Shown here piece after piece: positions 35,485-44,075 of a DNA stretch of 64,000 bases. Made by a program: the position numbers and the translations under genes. Below the pieces are notes generated by a model. That model did no database searches and was not told the DNA's origin. It saw only the letters and a list, made by a program, of their open reading frames with translations. The stretch covers positions 62,001-126,000 of the forward strand of contig BPIC01000004.1 of assembly GCA_026003895.1 (NCBI GenBank), in the 5' to 3' direction. Source of the stretch: Dehalococcoidia bacterium. GTDB lineage: Bacteria; Chloroflexota; Dehalococcoidia; SpSt-223. Each line of letters begins with the position of its first letter. The first letter of the stretch is position 1.

Positions 35485-37854
35485 ATGCCGACCGTTGCCG
35501 ATCTCTTCGCCCAGTTGTCCTACGGCCCGGCTCCCGAGTCGGCTGCGCCCGCGCTCGACTGGATCGCCGCCCACAACGGCCGCTTTGGCCACTTCATCGA
35601 TGGCGCTTGGACCGCGCCGGCACAGCTGGTTCCGGTCGTCAACCCGGCGACTGCCCGGCCGCTCGCCGAGGTGTCGCTGGGCGGCGAGGCCGAGATCGAC
35701 GCTGCCGTGCGTGCCGCCCGCCGGGCTCTCCCGGGGTGGCAGGCGCTCACCGACCACGCTCGCGCTCGTTTCCTCTACGCGCTCGCCCGCGGGGTGCAGC
35801 GCCATTCGCGCCTTTTCGCCGTGCTCGAGTCGCTCAACAACGGGAAGCCGATACGTGAAAGCCGCGATGTCGATATTCCGCTGGTCGCTCGCCATTTTGC
35901 TTACCATGCCGGCTGGGCGCAGCTCCTCGAGCGCGAGTTTCGCGATTGGCGGCCGGTCGGCGTGGTGGGGCAGATCATCCCGTGGAACTTCCCGCTTCTG
36001 ATGCTCGCCTGGAAGGTTGCGCCGGCGCTGGCAGCCGGCTGCACCGTGGTCCTCAAGCCGGCGGAGTTCACGCCGCTCAGCGCGCTCCTCTTTGCCGAGA
36101 TCGCCGGTCGCGCTGGGCTGCCGCCGGGGGTCTTGAACGTGGTGACCGGGGACGGCAGCACCGGCAGCTTGCTTGTCCGCCATCCCGAGGTCGCCAAGAT
36201 CGCCTTCACTGGCTCGACCGAGGTCGGCCGGCAGATCCGCGAAGCGACGGCGGGCAGCGGGAAGAGGCTGTCCCTCGAACTTGGCGGCAAATCGCCCTTC
36301 ATCGTCTTCGCAGACGCCGATCTCGATGGGGTCGTCGAGGGGATTGTCGACGCGATCTGGTTCAACCAAGGCCAGGTCTGCTGCGCTGGCTCGCGGCTGC
36401 TCGTTCAGGAGAGTATCGCCGAGCGGCTGGAAGCGAAGATCCGAGCGCGCATGGAGACGCTGCGCATCGGCGATCCACTCGACAAGGCGATTGACATCGG
36501 CGCAATCGTCTCGCCCGTCCAGCTCGAAAAGATCCGGGCGCTGTGCGAACGCGGAGTCCAAGAAGGGGCGACGTGCTGGCAGCCAAGCTGGGCCGTGCCG
36601 ACCGAGGGCTATTGGTTCCCGCCGACGTTGTTCACCAATGTTGCGCCGGCGGCGACGATCGCCCAAGTCGAAATCTTTGGCCCGGTGCTGGTGCTGCTTC
36701 CCTTCCGGACACCCGACGAGGCAGTGGCGCTCGCCAATAACACGCCGTATGGTCTGGCGGCGAGTATCTGGACCGAGGATGTCAGCACCGCGCTCGATCT
36801 GGCCAGCCGCGTCAAGGCCGGCACGGTGTGGATCAATTGCACGAACCAGTTCGACGCCGCGAGCGGCTTCGGGGGCTATCGCGAGAGCGGCTTTGGCCGC
36901 GAAGGCGGTCGCGAAGGAATGTTCGAGTATCTGCGTCCCCGCTGGGAGGACGAGCCGCCTCCTGCTCCCCTCGGCGCCGCCGGGCGGGGCGCCCGACGCG
37001 CTAGCGCGCCGACGTTGCCGCCGATCGATCGGACGCCGAAGCTCTTCGTCGGCGGCAGGCAAGTGCGGCCAGACTCAGGCTACAGCCGACCGGTCTTCGG
37101 CCCTGATGGGACGCTGATCGGGGAAGTCGGCGACGGCAACCGCAAAGACATCCGAAATGCCGTCGAGGCGGCGCACGCCGCTGCCGGTTGGGGGAGCGCC
37201 ACACCCTCCAACCGGTCACAGGTCGTCTCCTACGTTGCCGAGAACCTCGCAACGCGGGCGGACGAGTTCAGCGCACGGATTGTCCAGCAAACGGGCGTGA
37301 GCGCCGCCGAGGCGCGCCGCGAGGTGGAGCTGGCAATTGAGCGGCTGTTTCGCGCGGCCGCGTGGGCAGATAAGTATGGCGGCGCTGTCCAAGCAACGCC
37401 CCTCCGCGGGCTGGTTGTCGCCGTTCACGAACCGGTCGGCGTCATCGGCATCGTCTGTCCCGTCGAGCGGCCGCTCTTGGCGCTCGTCTCGCTGATCGCG
37501 CCGGCGATCGCCTTGGGCAACCGCGTGGTCGTCGTCCCGTCCGAGCGTCACCCGCTGTCGGCGACCGACCTCTACCAAGTGATCGAGACGTCCGACGTGC
37601 CGGCCGGCGTCGTCAACATCGTCACCGGCTCGACGGATGCTTTGGCTGCGGTCCTTGCCGCTCACGACGACGTCGAAAGCGTGTGGTACCACGCCGCCGG
37701 CGATCGTGCGAGCGTCGAACGGCTCGCCGCCGGCAACCTCAAGCGGCTGTGGGTCGTCACACGCCCGCGCGACTGGATAGCCCACGGCGAAGGCGAAGAG
37801 TTCCTGCGCGAGGCTGTCCAGGTCAAGAACATTTGGGTCCCCGCCGGCGCCTAG
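35485..37854 (+). CDS. ALDH16-type two-domain aldehyde dehydrogenase
   Basis: A 789-residue protein with two ALDH folds. The first (residues ~1-490) is complete, with WNFPLLMLAWKVAP, the catalytic Glu in LSLELGGKSPF and the nucleophile in FNQGQVCCAGSR (Cys299/300 region). The second (~515-789) carries the NAD-fold pattern (PVGVIGIVCPVERPLLALVSL) but stops before a nucleophile Cys and has none. This is the ALDH16 plan, where the second domain is non-catalytic; length also matches. Two bases after deoC, it probably oxidises acetaldehyde. The only alternative is an independent aldehyde substrate. Confidence 0.88.
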   Translation: MPTVADLFAQLSYGPAPESAAPALDWIAAHNGRFGHFIDGAWTAPAQLVPVVNPATARPLAEVSLGGEAEIDAAVRAARRALPGWQALTDHARARFLYALARGVQRHSRLFAVLESLNNGKPIRESRDVDIPLVARHFAYHAGWAQLLEREFRDWRPVGVVGQIIPWNFPLLMLAWKVAPALAAGCTVVLKPAEFTPLSALLFAEIAGRAGLPPGVLNVVTGDGSTGSLLVRHPEVAKIAFTGSTEVGRQIREATAGSGKRLSLELGGKSPFIVFADADLDGVVEGIVDAIWFNQGQVCCAGSRLLVQESIAERLEAKIRARMETLRIGDPLDKAIDIGAIVSPVQLEKIRALCERGVQEGATCWQPSWAVPTEGYWFPPTLFTNVAPAATIAQVEIFGPVLVLLPFRTPDEAVALANNTPYGLAASIWTEDVSTALDLASRVKAGTVWINCTNQFDAASGFGGYRESGFGREGGREGMFEYLRPRWEDEPPPAPLGAAGRGARRASAPTLPPIDRTPKLFVGGRQVRPDSGYSRPVFGPDGTLIGEVGDGNRKDIRNAVEAAHAAAGWGSATPSNRSQVVSYVAENLATRADEFSARIVQQTGVSAAEARREVELAIERLFRAAAWADKYGGAVQATPLRGLVVAVHEPVGVIGIVCPVERPLLALVSLIAPAIALGNRVVVVPSERHPLSATDLYQVIETSDVPAGVVNIVTGSTDALAAVLAAHDDVESVWYHAAGDRASVERLAAGNLKRLWVVTRPRDWIAHGEGEEFLREAVQVKNIWVPAGA

Positions 37855-37918
37855 CCCGCCCCAGGCTTCGCGAACCGCTGGCCGAGTGCGGATTTCCTGT
37901 AATCGGGGTCGCGTCATC

Positions 37919-37949
37919 GACTGCGGCGGGGGAAGATCTGCTCGCAGTC
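37919..37949. terminator. Hairpin between the convergent ALDH16 and MFS genes
   Basis: GACTGCG (37919-37925) and CGCAGTC (37943-37949) form a seven-base stem around a 17-base loop. It lies at the end of both genes, overlapping the MFS stop. No T tract. Confidence 0.4.
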
Positions 37950-39186
37950 AGGCGGTGAGGCGGCTCCGGTGGGCAAGCAAGCCGGGAAAGAGCGCTGCCA
38001 CTACCCCAATGGCGAGGGTCGCGACGAAGGTGGCGATCGGGATTGCGACGGCGGCGCTTGTTGTGCCCGCTAACCAGCCGAGCGCAAGCACCCCGATCGG
38101 CTGGACCCCGATCGCAACGGTGAGCGCCCCGAGCGCCTTGGCGCGCCCTTCGAGTCCTGCCGCTTCGATGATGAGTGAACTCTGAAAGGTGCCGAAGAAC
38201 GACATCAGCAGCCCGGACGTCAAGAGGAGAAGCAGCGCCAGCGGAAAGACATTCGCCAGCGAGAAGGCGAAGAGACCGAGCGCTGCACCGAACGAGCCGG
38301 CGGCGAAGAGCAACCCGCCGCGCCGCGGTGAGAGGACGAAGAGGATGACGTTGCCGATGAGTGATCCACCGCCCCACGCACTCACTAACAGCCCGAGCTC
38401 GGCAGGTCCGACGTGCAGGATTTCCTTGGCGACGAGCGGGAGGAACTGAATGAGCGGCAGGGCGAGCCCGTTCATGGCGATCGAGATCGCCAGCACCCCG
38501 CCGACCACTGGCCGGCTGATCACGGCGCGATAGCCGGTTTCGCTGCCCCGTGCTCCGAGTGGCGCGGCGGCCGCGGGCGGTTGGCGAAGCGCGACGATGA
38601 GCGGCAGCGCGACAAGAAAGGCGGCAGCGGCCAGCAGATAGGCGCCTGCGGGACCGGCGATTGGGATGATCGCGCCGGCAACCGCCGAGAACACAAAGTT
38701 CGACCCGACGAAGACGAAGTTGTCGAGCGCTAACGCGTTGGTCAACGTCGCCCGGCCGGCCGTCGTCTCCGCGATCAACGAGCGCTGTGAGGGAAACGAG
38801 AGAGCCCAGAGCGAATTGGTGGCGAGCGTCGTCGCGACGAGCTGCCAGGGCTGGATAGCATCGCGCGCCGCGGCGACGACGAGCCACGTCGAGATGACGG
38901 CGCCCGTGGCGAGTGCGCCGATGAGGACCGAGCGGCGCGGCAAGCGCCCCGCCAGTATCCCGCCGGCGATGCCAAGCAGGAGGAGCGGCAATGTCCGGCT
39001 CGCGCCGATGACGGCGAGGAAGACGGGTGAATCGGTGAGCGCAAGGGCGAGCCAGCCGGTCGTGACGCTGTCGACCCAGCGCGCGACATACCAGCAGGCG
39101 CTCGTCAGCCAGAGCAGGCGAAAGTCGCGAATGCGCAGAACGGCAAGGAGGCGGCTGGCGGCCCCGGAGGGTATGGCGATGGACAC
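37948..39186 (-). CDS. MFS transporter (EntS/MFS_3-like)
   Basis: A 412-residue permease with about twelve hydrophobic helices. The opening LLAVLRIRDFRLLWLTSACWYVARW is the RDFRLLW motif of the EntS/MFS_3 efflux group, and the segment GGILAGRLPRRSVLIGA is the loop 2-3 signature. It probably exports a small molecule, such as a metabolite, drug, or siderophore. The start is GTG. Oriented away from the nonulosonate cluster with 225 bp between, so a connection is possible but not shown. Confidence 0.85.
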   Translation of the reverse strand: MSIAIPSGAASRLLAVLRIRDFRLLWLTSACWYVARWVDSVTTGWLALALTDSPVFLAVIGASRTLPLLLLGIAGGILAGRLPRRSVLIGALATGAVISTWLVVAAARDAIQPWQLVATTLATNSLWALSFPSQRSLIAETTAGRATLTNALALDNFVFVGSNFVFSAVAGAIIPIAGPAGAYLLAAAAFLVALPLIVALRQPPAAAAPLGARGSETGYRAVISRPVVGGVLAISIAMNGLALPLIQFLPLVAKEILHVGPAELGLLVSAWGGGSLIGNVILFVLSPRRGGLLFAAGSFGAALGLFAFSLANVFPLALLLLLTSGLLMSFFGTFQSSLIIEAAGLEGRAKALGALTVAIGVQPIGVLALGWLAGTTSAAVAIPIATFVATLAIGVVAALFPGLLAHRSRLTA

Positions 39187-39411
39187 GGTCTGGACAGGGT
39201 AGCGTATCTATCAGCCCTTCGGAGCGCTCCCGACAGGACGCTGTTTCGGCGGCGTCCTAGGTCAGCTGGCCTTACCCGAATCGGGGGAATCCTCACGCTC
39301 TATTGCGGCGAACTCCCGATCCGGCCCAGTTCTGCCGAAACGTACCATGACTGGGCGATCACCGTGGACGACTGGGCCGGCTTGCCGCGGCCCGACCGGG
39401 AGCGGAGAGGA
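39187..39411. other. Intergenic control region of the pse cluster
   Basis: The 225-bp gap between the divergent MFS gene and pseB should hold the cluster promoter. I see no convincing -35/-10 pair. Two inverted elements exist: CCCGA-A-TCGGG at 39275-39285, and GTTTCGGC at 39243-39250 against GCCGAAAC at 39334-39341. GAGAGG precedes the pseB ATG. Confidence 0.35.
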
Positions 39412-40437
39412 ATGGATCTCACCGACAGCGTCATCCTGATTACCGGGGGAACGGGCTCGTTCGGCAACCAGTTCGTCGAGACGGTGCTACGGCGATGGCG
39501 TCCCCGCAAGCTGATCGTGCTGAGCCGCGACGAATTGAAGCAGCACGAGATGCGCCAGCGCTTCGATGATCCCTGCCTACGCTTCTTCCTCGGCGATATC
39601 CGCGACCGCGACCGGCTGTATCGCGCCTTTCAAGGCGTTGACTACGTGGTCCATGCTGCGGCGCTAAAGCAAGTGCCAGCGGCCGAATACAACCCCTTCG
39701 AGGTGGTCAAGACCAATATCCTCGGTGGACAGAACATTGTCGATGCCGCCATCGACAGCGGCGTCAAGCGCGTAATCGCGCTCAGCACCGACAAAGCGGT
39801 GAACCCGGTCAACCTGTATGGCGCCACCAAGCTGTGTATGGAGAAACTGCTCATTCAGGGCAATTCCTACGCCGGCTCGGACGGCACCAAGTTCTCGGTT
39901 GTGCGCTATGGCAATGTGGCCGGCAGCCGGGGCAGCGTCATCCCGATCTTCTGGCAGCAACGGCTGACCGGGAAGGTGACGGTTACCGATCCGCGGATGA
40001 CCCGGTTTTGGCTCACGCTCGAGCGCGGCGTCGACTTCGTCCTGCGAAGCCTTGACCTGATGCGCGGCGGCGAAGTGTTCGTCCCGAAGCTTCCCACAAT
40101 GGGAATCATGGATCTCGTCGAGGCAATCGCCCCGGATTGCGAGATTGAGGTTACCGGTATCCGGCCCGGCGAGAAACTCCACGAAGTGATGATCTCGGCG
40201 GACGATGCCCGCCTGACCCGTGAGCTCGACGACATGTTCGTCATCGAACCAGCTCACGCATGGTGGACGACCGAACGCGCTTGGCAGGGCGGCCGGCCGT
40301 TGCCCGACGGCTTTGTCTACTCCAGCGAGACGAACCCGTGGAAGCTCACACCAGCCGAGTTGCGTGAGATGCTCGAGCGGTTGGGGCTGCCCAAGGTTGT
40401 CGAACGCCGAGAGCGGGCGTTGCGGACGGTGGCCTAG
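39412..40437 (+). CDS. pseB: UDP-GlcNAc 4,6-dehydratase (inverting), PseB
   Basis: A 341-residue short-chain-dehydrogenase-fold enzyme. It performs the first step of pseudaminic acid synthesis: dehydration and C5 epimerisation of UDP-GlcNAc. NADP binding is at ILITGGTGSFGNQFVE; the active-site motif is ALSTDKAVNPVNLYGATK (Asp, Lys, and Tyr of the family); RPGEKLHEVM follows. I start at the ATG after GAGCGGAGAGG; the longer reading adds no family sequence. It is followed 116 bp later by pseC. Confidence 0.93.
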   Translation: MDLTDSVILITGGTGSFGNQFVETVLRRWRPRKLIVLSRDELKQHEMRQRFDDPCLRFFLGDIRDRDRLYRAFQGVDYVVHAAALKQVPAAEYNPFEVVKTNILGGQNIVDAAIDSGVKRVIALSTDKAVNPVNLYGATKLCMEKLLIQGNSYAGSDGTKFSVVRYGNVAGSRGSVIPIFWQQRLTGKVTVTDPRMTRFWLTLERGVDFVLRSLDLMRGGEVFVPKLPTMGIMDLVEAIAPDCEIEVTGIRPGEKLHEVMISADDARLTRELDDMFVIEPAHAWWTTERAWQGGRPLPDGFVYSSETNPWKLTPAELREMLERLGLPKVVERRERALRTVA

Positions 40438-40553
40438 CCGCGGTTCGCGACGGGCGGTCCAGCCGCGCACGCTCGGTTCGCCGAAACGGACGTGGGAGGC
40501 GCGTCGCGCCAATCCGCGGAGCGTGAGCCAGAGACACGGATTGAGGTGCAAGG

Positions 40554-41747
40554 ATGCAGACGGCGACAGAGCCGCTTGCGCTCTCCGGCGGCCGGCCGGT
40601 GCGCGAGCGCCCCCTGCCCTACGGCCGGCACACGATCGACGAGGACGATATCCGCGCCGTCGTCGCGGTCCTTCGCTCCGACTGGCTCACGACTGGTCCG
40701 GCAGTCACCGACTTTGAAGACGCTGTCGCGGCCCGTCTCGGCGTCCGCTTCGCCATTGCCTTTTCGTCGGGCACGGCCGCTCTCCACGCTGCCGCTTTCG
40801 CCGCCGGGCTCGGACCGGGCGACGAGGCGATCACGACGCCGCTCACGTTCTCGGCAACGGCAAACTGCCTGCTCTACCAAGGCGCGACGCCGCGCTTCGC
40901 CGATATTCGCCCCTCGGACCTGACGATCGACCCAGATCGCGTTGCCGCCGCGATCACACCGCGAACGCGGGCGATCCTGCCGGTGGATTACGCGGGCCAT
41001 CCGGCCGACCTCGACGCGCTGCGGGCGCTTGCGGACCGCCACCACCTCGTCCTTATCGAAGATGCCGCCCATGCGCTCGGCGCGACGTCTCGGGGGCGCC
41101 CGGTCGGCAGCCTCGCCGACATCACGATTTTCAGTTTCCATCCAGTCAAGCACGTCGCGGCCGGCGAAGGTGGGATGGCCGTCACCAACGACCCGACGCT
41201 CGCAAGCCGGCTGCGGCGCTTTCGCACTCACGGCATCGTCTACGGGGTCGACGAGCGCGAACCGTGGCGCTACGACCTTGTCGAGCTTGGCTTCAACTAC
41301 CGGATCTCGGATTTGAACTGCGCCCTCGGCCTCAGCCAGCTCGCGAAGCTCGACAGCAGCCTTGCTCGCCGCCGGGCAATCGCCGCTGCCTACCATGAGG
41401 CGTTTGCCTCGCTTCCGTGGCTCACGCTCCCTCGCGAGCGCCCGGGCATGGCGAGCGCGTGGCACCTGTACGCTCTCCGGCTGAATCTGGAGACCCTGCG
41501 CGTTGATCGCGCCGAGATCTTCCGCGCTCTTCGGGCCGAGGGGATCGGCGTCCAGGTCCACTATTTGCCGGTTCACTTGCTGCGCCTCTATCGCCATCGG
41601 TTTGGCTACCGCGCAGGGGCGTTTCCTCTTGCCGAGGCTGCCTACGAGCGGCTGCTCTCGCTGCCCATCTTCCCGGGAATGTCCGACGACGACGTGGCCG
41701 ATGTCATCACCGCTGTCACCAAGGTGCTGAGGGCGTATGGCCGGTGA
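40554..41747 (+). CDS. pseC: UDP-4-keto-sugar aminotransferase, PseC
   Basis: A 397-residue DegT/DnrJ/EryC1-type PLP enzyme that adds the C4 amino group to the PseB product. Conserved parts are IAFSSGTAALHAAAFAAGLG, LIEDAAHALGA and the PLP-lysine motif FSFHPVKHVAAGEGG, then LGFNYRISDLNCALG. Length is usual. The last bases overlap the following oxidoreductase gene by 11 bp, so the downstream genes are co-transcribed. ATG preceded by GAGGTGCAAGG. Confidence 0.92.
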   Translation: MQTATEPLALSGGRPVRERPLPYGRHTIDEDDIRAVVAVLRSDWLTTGPAVTDFEDAVAARLGVRFAIAFSSGTAALHAAAFAAGLGPGDEAITTPLTFSATANCLLYQGATPRFADIRPSDLTIDPDRVAAAITPRTRAILPVDYAGHPADLDALRALADRHHLVLIEDAAHALGATSRGRPVGSLADITIFSFHPVKHVAAGEGGMAVTNDPTLASRLRRFRTHGIVYGVDEREPWRYDLVELGFNYRISDLNCALGLSQLAKLDSSLARRRAIAAAYHEAFASLPWLTLPRERPGMASAWHLYALRLNLETLRVDRAEIFRALRAEGIGVQVHYLPVHLLRLYRHRFGYRAGAFPLAEAAYERLLSLPIFPGMSDDDVADVITAVTKVLRAYGR

Positions 41748-42768
41748 CGCCTCGCGTCTTCTCCCGCGTGTCGCGGTGCTCGGCTGCGGTTCGATCGGCA
41801 AGCGCCACCTCGCTAACCTGCGGGCGCTTGGGGTCCGGGCAATCGCGGCCTACGACCCGGCGCCCGATCGGCGGGCCGAGGTGGCGTCCTGTTTCGGCGC
41901 CGAGGCGGTCCCGACACTCGAGGAGATATGGCGTTGGGGGCCGACGGTCGTCTTCGTCACCGCCCCGACCAGCCAGCATCTCGAGTTAGCGCTGGAGGCG
42001 GCGGAACGCGGCTGCCACCTCTTTATTGAGAAACCGCTTGCTGACCGGCTGGCCGGGGTCGATCGGTTGGCGGCGCTGGTGCGCGAGAAGGGGTTGGTGT
42101 CGCTGGTCGGCTGCAACCTGCGGTTTCAACCGGGGTTGCAGGCGATCAAGCGCTGGCTCGAGGCCGGGGCGATTGGCCACGTCACTGCAGCGCGCCTCGA
42201 GTTCGGTCAGTACTTGCCGGAATGGCGGCCGTCGTCGGACTATCGCGAAAGCTACAGCGCTCGCCGGGCGCTTGGCGGCGGCATCATCCTCGATGCCATC
42301 CACGAAATCGACTATGCCCGCTGGCTGCTTGGCGATCCTACCCACGTCGCCTGCTTTGCGGGCACGCTCAGCCGCCTTGAAATCGACACCGAGGACACCG
42401 CCGCCATCCTGCTTCGAACACCGAGCACGATCGTCGAGATCCATCTCGATTACGTCCAGCGAGTTTACAGCCGAACCTGCCAGATCATCGGCGACGAGGG
42501 GACGATCCGGTGGGACTACACCTCCGGCGAAGCGCGGTGCTACGACGCTCGCACTGGCAGGTGCGACATTGTCGCAACCCCGTCCTCGTGGACGCCGAAC
42601 GAGATGTATGTGGCGGAACTGCGCCATTTCTTTGACTGCCTCGCTGGCCGAGCGATGCCGGCACTCGATGTCGCCGGCGGCTGGCGCGTGCTGGAAATCG
42701 CCCTAGCGGCAAAGGAGGCGGCCGCCGCAGGCCGCGTTGTCGCGCTCGGAGACGCCCATGATTCGTGA
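41737..42768 (+). CDS. Gfo/Idh/MocA-family sugar oxidoreductase
   Basis: A 343-residue NAD(P)-dependent dehydrogenase. The N-terminal Rossmann domain opens with RVAVLGCGSIGKRHLANLRALG, and the family motif EKPLA is present near residue 100. The C-terminal domain carries GGGIILDAIHEIDYARWLLGD, with the catalytic His region. The enzyme is likely to oxidise or reduce a hydroxyl of a nucleotide sugar or nonulosonate. A Gfo/Idh step is not part of the canonical pseudaminic pathway, so it may give a modified derivative. It overlaps both neighbours. Confidence 0.88.
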   Translation: MAGDASRLLPRVAVLGCGSIGKRHLANLRALGVRAIAAYDPAPDRRAEVASCFGAEAVPTLEEIWRWGPTVVFVTAPTSQHLELALEAAERGCHLFIEKPLADRLAGVDRLAALVREKGLVSLVGCNLRFQPGLQAIKRWLEAGAIGHVTAARLEFGQYLPEWRPSSDYRESYSARRALGGGIILDAIHEIDYARWLLGDPTHVACFAGTLSRLEIDTEDTAAILLRTPSTIVEIHLDYVQRVYSRTCQIIGDEGTIRWDYTSGEARCYDARTGRCDIVATPSSWTPNEMYVAELRHFFDCLAGRAMPALDVAGGWRVLEIALAAKEAAAAGRVVALGDAHDS

Positions 42769-44074
42769 ACGCCCTCGCCTCGCGCCTTCGCGGAGCCTCG
42801 AACGCTCGACCGCGCTCAAGGCGCATGCAATCCGGCGCATTCCGACGCTTGCCCAAACCTTTAGCAAGGCGCCGACTCAGTTCGTGCAGGGTGTGGCGCC
42901 GGTTTATCTCGAACGGGGCGCGGGCAGCCATGTCTGGGACGTCGACGGCAACGAATATATCGACTATCCGATGGCGCTCGGTCCGGTCATCCTCGGCCAC
43001 AATGAGCCGGCGGTTACCGAGGCAGCAATCGCCCAGCTCCAGCGCGGCATCGCCTTTTCGCTCCCCCATCCGCTCGAGGTCGAACTGAGCGATCTTTTGT
43101 GCGAGCTGATTCCGTGTGCGGAGATGGTTCGCTTCGGCAAGAATGGCTCGGATGTCACCTCCGGAGCGGTGCGCGCTGCCCGCGCTCTCACCGGGCGCGA
43201 CCTCATCGCCTGCTGCGGGTATCACGGTTGGCAAGATTGGTTCATCGGGACAACGACGCGCAGCCGGGGCGTCCCCCAAGCGGTGCGCGATCTGACCAAA
43301 CCCTTCGTCTACAACGATCTCGGCTCGCTCGAGCGAATCTTCGCCGAGTATCCGGGCCAAGTCGCCGCCGTCATCATGGAGCCGGTCGGTGTTGTTGCGC
43401 CGGCGCCCGGCTTCCTTGAGGGGGTGCGCGACCTCGCTCACCAGCATGGTGCGCTCCTCATCTTTGACGAGGTCGTTACCGGCTTTCGGCTGGATTTGGG
43501 CGGCGCCCAGCGCCTCTTCGGCGTGACCCCAGACCTCGCCTGCTTTGGCAAGGCGATGGGCAATGGCTTTCCGATCGCCGCCGTCGTTGGCAGCCGCGCC
43601 GTGATGCCGATCTTCGACGAGATCTTCTTCTCGTTTACCTTTGGCGGGGATGCGCTGTCGCTCGCAGCGGCTATCGCCACGATCCGCTTCATGCAGGAGG
43701 AGCCGGTCATCGCCCACCTTTGGGCGCACGGCGCAACGCTGAAGGACGGTTACAACCGGATTGCTGCCGAGCTGGGGCTGACGCGCTACACCGAGTGCGT
43801 CGGGTTGCCGCCGCGGACGGTAATCACCTTCCGCGACGAGCAGGGCAACGAATCCCTAATCTACAAGACGCTCGTACAGCAAGAGTGCCTCAAGCGGGGC
43901 ATTCTGTTCTCTGGCAGTCAGAACCTCTGTTACCGTCACAGCGACGACGACATCGCGATCACGCTCGAGGTGTACCGGACGGCGCTGACGATCCTCGCCG
44001 AGGCGATCGCCGCTGGCGATGCGCTCGACCGGCTGGAGGGTCCAGTGGTCGAGCCGGTCTTTCGGAGGGCGTGA
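42758..44074 (+). CDS. Class III aminotransferase (GSA-aminomutase-like)
   Basis: A 438-residue PLP fold-type I enzyme. It carries YLERGAGSHVWDVDGNEYIDYPMALGP, FGKNGSDVTSGAVRAARA, the metal/PLP-phosphate region DEVVTGFRLDLGGAQ and the lysine-containing LACFGKAMGNGFPIAAVVG. It resembles glutamate-1-semialdehyde aminomutases, but the position inside a sugar cluster suggests a nucleotide-sugar or nonulosonate aminotransferase, as known for some sialic-acid-like loci. It begins within the stop region of the Gfo/Idh gene. No fused cytidylyltransferase domain is present. Confidence 0.88.
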   Translation: MIRERPRLAPSRSLERSTALKAHAIRRIPTLAQTFSKAPTQFVQGVAPVYLERGAGSHVWDVDGNEYIDYPMALGPVILGHNEPAVTEAAIAQLQRGIAFSLPHPLEVELSDLLCELIPCAEMVRFGKNGSDVTSGAVRAARALTGRDLIACCGYHGWQDWFIGTTTRSRGVPQAVRDLTKPFVYNDLGSLERIFAEYPGQVAAVIMEPVGVVAPAPGFLEGVRDLAHQHGALLIFDEVVTGFRLDLGGAQRLFGVTPDLACFGKAMGNGFPIAAVVGSRAVMPIFDEIFFSFTFGGDALSLAAAIATIRFMQEEPVIAHLWAHGATLKDGYNRIAAELGLTRYTECVGLPPRTVITFRDEQGNESLIYKTLVQQECLKRGILFSGSQNLCYRHSDDDIAITLEVYRTALTILAEAIAAGDALDRLEGPVVEPVFRRA

Positions 44075-44075
44075 G

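Noticed and set aside
35449..37062. Minus-strand open frame of 537 codons
   Set aside because: Opposite the ALDH16 gene, Arg/Asp-rich, no recognised motif.
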